NCBI RefSeq assembly: GCF_900446255.1
Contig: NZ_UIGI01000001.1
Coordinates: forward strand, 3,002,763 to 3,066,762
Length of the DNA: 64,000 bases
DNA from: Buttiauxella agrestis
GTDB lineage: Bacteria > Pseudomonadota > Gammaproteobacteria > Enterobacterales > Enterobacteriaceae
Reading direction: 5' to 3'
The translations under genes were made by a program, and so were the position numbers. The notes beneath the pieces were generated by a model. The model saw only the letters and a program-made list of their open reading frames with translations. It did not search any database and was not told the DNA's origin. This document shows, piece after piece, positions 62,830-64,000 of this stretch. How positions within the stretch are numbered: the first letter of the stretch is position 1; every line of letters begins with the position of its first letter.

Positions 62830-63654
62830 TTAAGACAGACCTTTCAACAACCGTTCCACATACTCCGGCACCACTTCGCTGGCTAAACCGTAGAATTTCT
62901 CCTCGAACTCACTCCCAACCTGGCTTGGTTCAAGATTTAGCTCAACGGTATGTGCACCTTGCAAACGGGCTTCGTGCACGAACCCGGCAGCCGGGTAAAC
63001 ATGGCCTGATGTGCCGATGGCAATAAAGTAATCGGCTGTCGCCAGCGCCTGGTAAATCTCATCCATACCGAGCGGCATTTCGCCAAACCACACCACATGC
63101 GGGCGCAAAGGTGAGGAAAGTTGGCAGCAGTGGCAGCGGTCTTGCGAAGTAATATCCGTTTTCCACTCCAGCACTTGTCCGCTATGCACACAGCGAACTT
63201 TTAGCAGCTCACCATGCATATGGATAATATTTTTATTCCCGGCGCGTTCATGCAGATTATCAATATTTTGCGTCACCAACAGAAAGTGATCGCCCAGTTC
63301 TTCTTCAAGGCGAGCCAGCGCCAGATGAGCGGCGTTAGGCTTAATTTCTGCCTGCTGGAGTTGCTGGCGACGCGCATTATAAAATGCCTGCACCAGTTCC
63401 GGGTCACGAGCAAAACCCTCTGGCGTCGCCACATCTTCTACCCGATGTTCTTCCCACAAGCCATCGGTGGCGCGGAAAGTTCTAATCCCTGACTCGGCGG
63501 AAATCCCCGCCCCGGTCAGTACCACAACTCGAGGTTTTTCCATCGCTTCGGGTCCAGGACTGTCTCTGAAAAAAGCACGCTGACGTAAGCGCTGGCGGAG
63601 CAATCGTTTGGTTTTGCGAAACCGGCTTAACCGATGTTGACGACGCGATAGCAT
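62830..63654 (-). CDS. cobB: NAD-dependent protein deacylase CobB (sirtuin)
   Basis: CobB removes acetyl and succinyl groups from protein lysines using NAD+, for example reactivating acetyl-CoA synthetase. The 274-residue class III/U sirtuin shows [28 protein letters not shown] and [11 protein letters not shown] with the catalytic His. Zinc cysteines occur in RCVHSG and [18 protein letters not shown] and NLEPSQVG complete the NAD site. The basic N-terminal arm ([20 protein letters not shown]) corresponds to the long E. coli isoform. It lies 3 bp from nagK and is probably co-transcribed. Confidence 0.96.
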   Translation of the reverse strand: MLSRRQHRLSRFRKTKRLLRQRLRQRAFFRDSPGPEAMEKPRVVVLTGAGISAESGIRTFRATDGLWEEHRVEDVATPEGFARDPELVQAFYNARRQQLQQAEIKPNAAHLALARLEEELGDHFLLVTQNIDNLHERAGNKNIIHMHGELLKVRCVHSGQVLEWKTDITSQDRCHCCQLSSPLRPHVVWFGEMPLGMDEIYQALATADYFIAIGTSGHVYPAAGFVHEARLQGAHTVELNLEPSQVGSEFEEKFYGLASEVVPEYVERLLKGLS

Positions 63655-63657
63655 AAT

Positions 63658-64000
63658 TTACTCCGTGAGATGGAGGAAAGCCGCACCACGCATACCGCCA
63701 GCATCGCCATGGCGTGCAGGTTCAATGCGAGGGACTTTTGCCACAGGTAATAAATACTTAGGCAAACGCTCAGGCAGTTGCTGGTACATCTCAGTAAAGT
63801 TAGACAACCCACCGCCAATGACCACCAGATGCGCGTCAATGGCGGTCAGCAAGCTGCCGAGGCAACAGGCCAACAGCTCAACAAAACGGTCAACGTGGGC
63901 AATCGCTTTATCATCACCCGCACGATAGCGGGCAACGATTTCTTTGGGTTCCAGTGGTTCAGAGTAGAAGTGTTGGTAAACCCATGCAAATCCACGGCCT
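63658..64000 (-). CDS. nagK: N-acetyl-D-glucosamine kinase, N-terminus beyond window edge
   Basis: NagK phosphorylates N-acetylglucosamine recovered from the cell wall. Only about 113 C-terminal residues are inside the window. Recognisable are [16 protein letters not shown] near the edge (with the preceding part missing), [20 protein letters not shown], and the terminal [20 protein letters not shown] ending in HLTE. This matches the end of E. coli NagK. The gene continues past 64000 and is followed by cobB, the same order as in E. coli. Confidence 0.93.
   Translation of the reverse strand, partial: GRGFAWVYQHFYSEPLEPKEIVARYRAGDDKAIAHVDRFVELLACCLGSLLTAIDAHLVVIGGGLSNFTEMYQQLPERLPKYLLPVAKVPRIEPARHGDAGGMRGAAFLHLTE

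Overview
The window is chromosomal DNA from a member of the Enterobacteriaceae. Most genes match Escherichia coli/Salmonella genes in length, order and motifs (xthA, topB, selD, gapA, icd, purB, phoPQ, potABCD, cobB). It is not E. coli itself: it carries a hut locus, a chitinase and a second methylglyoxal synthase, and the msgA/icd/phoPQ block sits next to the nimT/gapA/ast block, an arrangement I recall from Salmonella. I do not assign a genus. Apart from a few accessory genes there is no large mobile element, and I see no insertion sequence, prophage or CRISPR array.

Layout. 1-5947: histidine utilization (hutH cut by the left edge, hutC, hutD, hutF, hutI, hutG), controlled from two 12-bp HutC operators. 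6038-12889: the periplasmic chaperone gene spy, then the arginine succinyltransferase operon astCADBE read leftwards from a sigma-54 promoter with an ArgR operator. 13338-21572: xthA, a TVP38-type membrane protein gene, the YnjBCD ABC transporter, the YnjE sulfurtransferase, ynjF, ynjA, nudG, ynjH. 21499-28972: topB, selD, ydjA, sppA, ansA, pncA. 29177-30448: a secreted GH18 chitinase. 30498-38925: yeaC, msrB, gapA, yeaD, yeaE, mipA and the yeaG-yeaH stress operon with its own sigma-54 promoter. 38974-47526: a more variable stretch with an M15 peptidase, yeaL, nimR/nimT, a CTP-synthase-like amidotransferase, a DUF523 protein, a small orphan, a YqaE protein, a cold-shock gene, an MltF-like transglycosylase, an SOS-box-controlled msgA/dinI-like gene followed by a 24-residue YoaJ-like peptide, tRNA-Thr and another orphan. 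47678-64000: icd, rluE, an mgsA paralogue, nudJ, mnmA, hflD, purB, phoPQ, roxA, pepT, potABCD, cobB and the end of nagK.

How it fits together. Two amino-acid nitrogen-scavenging routes lie side by side. The hut genes encode the five-step histidine pathway (HutF deiminase plus N-formylglutamate deformylase HutG), not the four-step formiminoglutamase route of Klebsiella and Salmonella. The ast genes degrade arginine under nitrogen limitation. The yeaGH operon carries a second sigma-54 promoter. AnsA and PncA add asparagine and nicotinamide deamidation. Polyamine uptake (PotABCD), Mg2+/cationic-peptide sensing (PhoPQ) and glycolysis/TCA enzymes (GapA, Icd) are standard core functions.

The most interesting signals are the SOS-box/msgA-like/YoaJ-like cluster (46599-46970), the mgsA paralogue with all catalytic residues (49690-50187), the perfect 14-bp palindrome before the chitinase (29064-29077), and the long open frame in the cold-shock leader (44703-45146). 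All family assignments come from reading translated motifs and recalled homologues; no database search was run.
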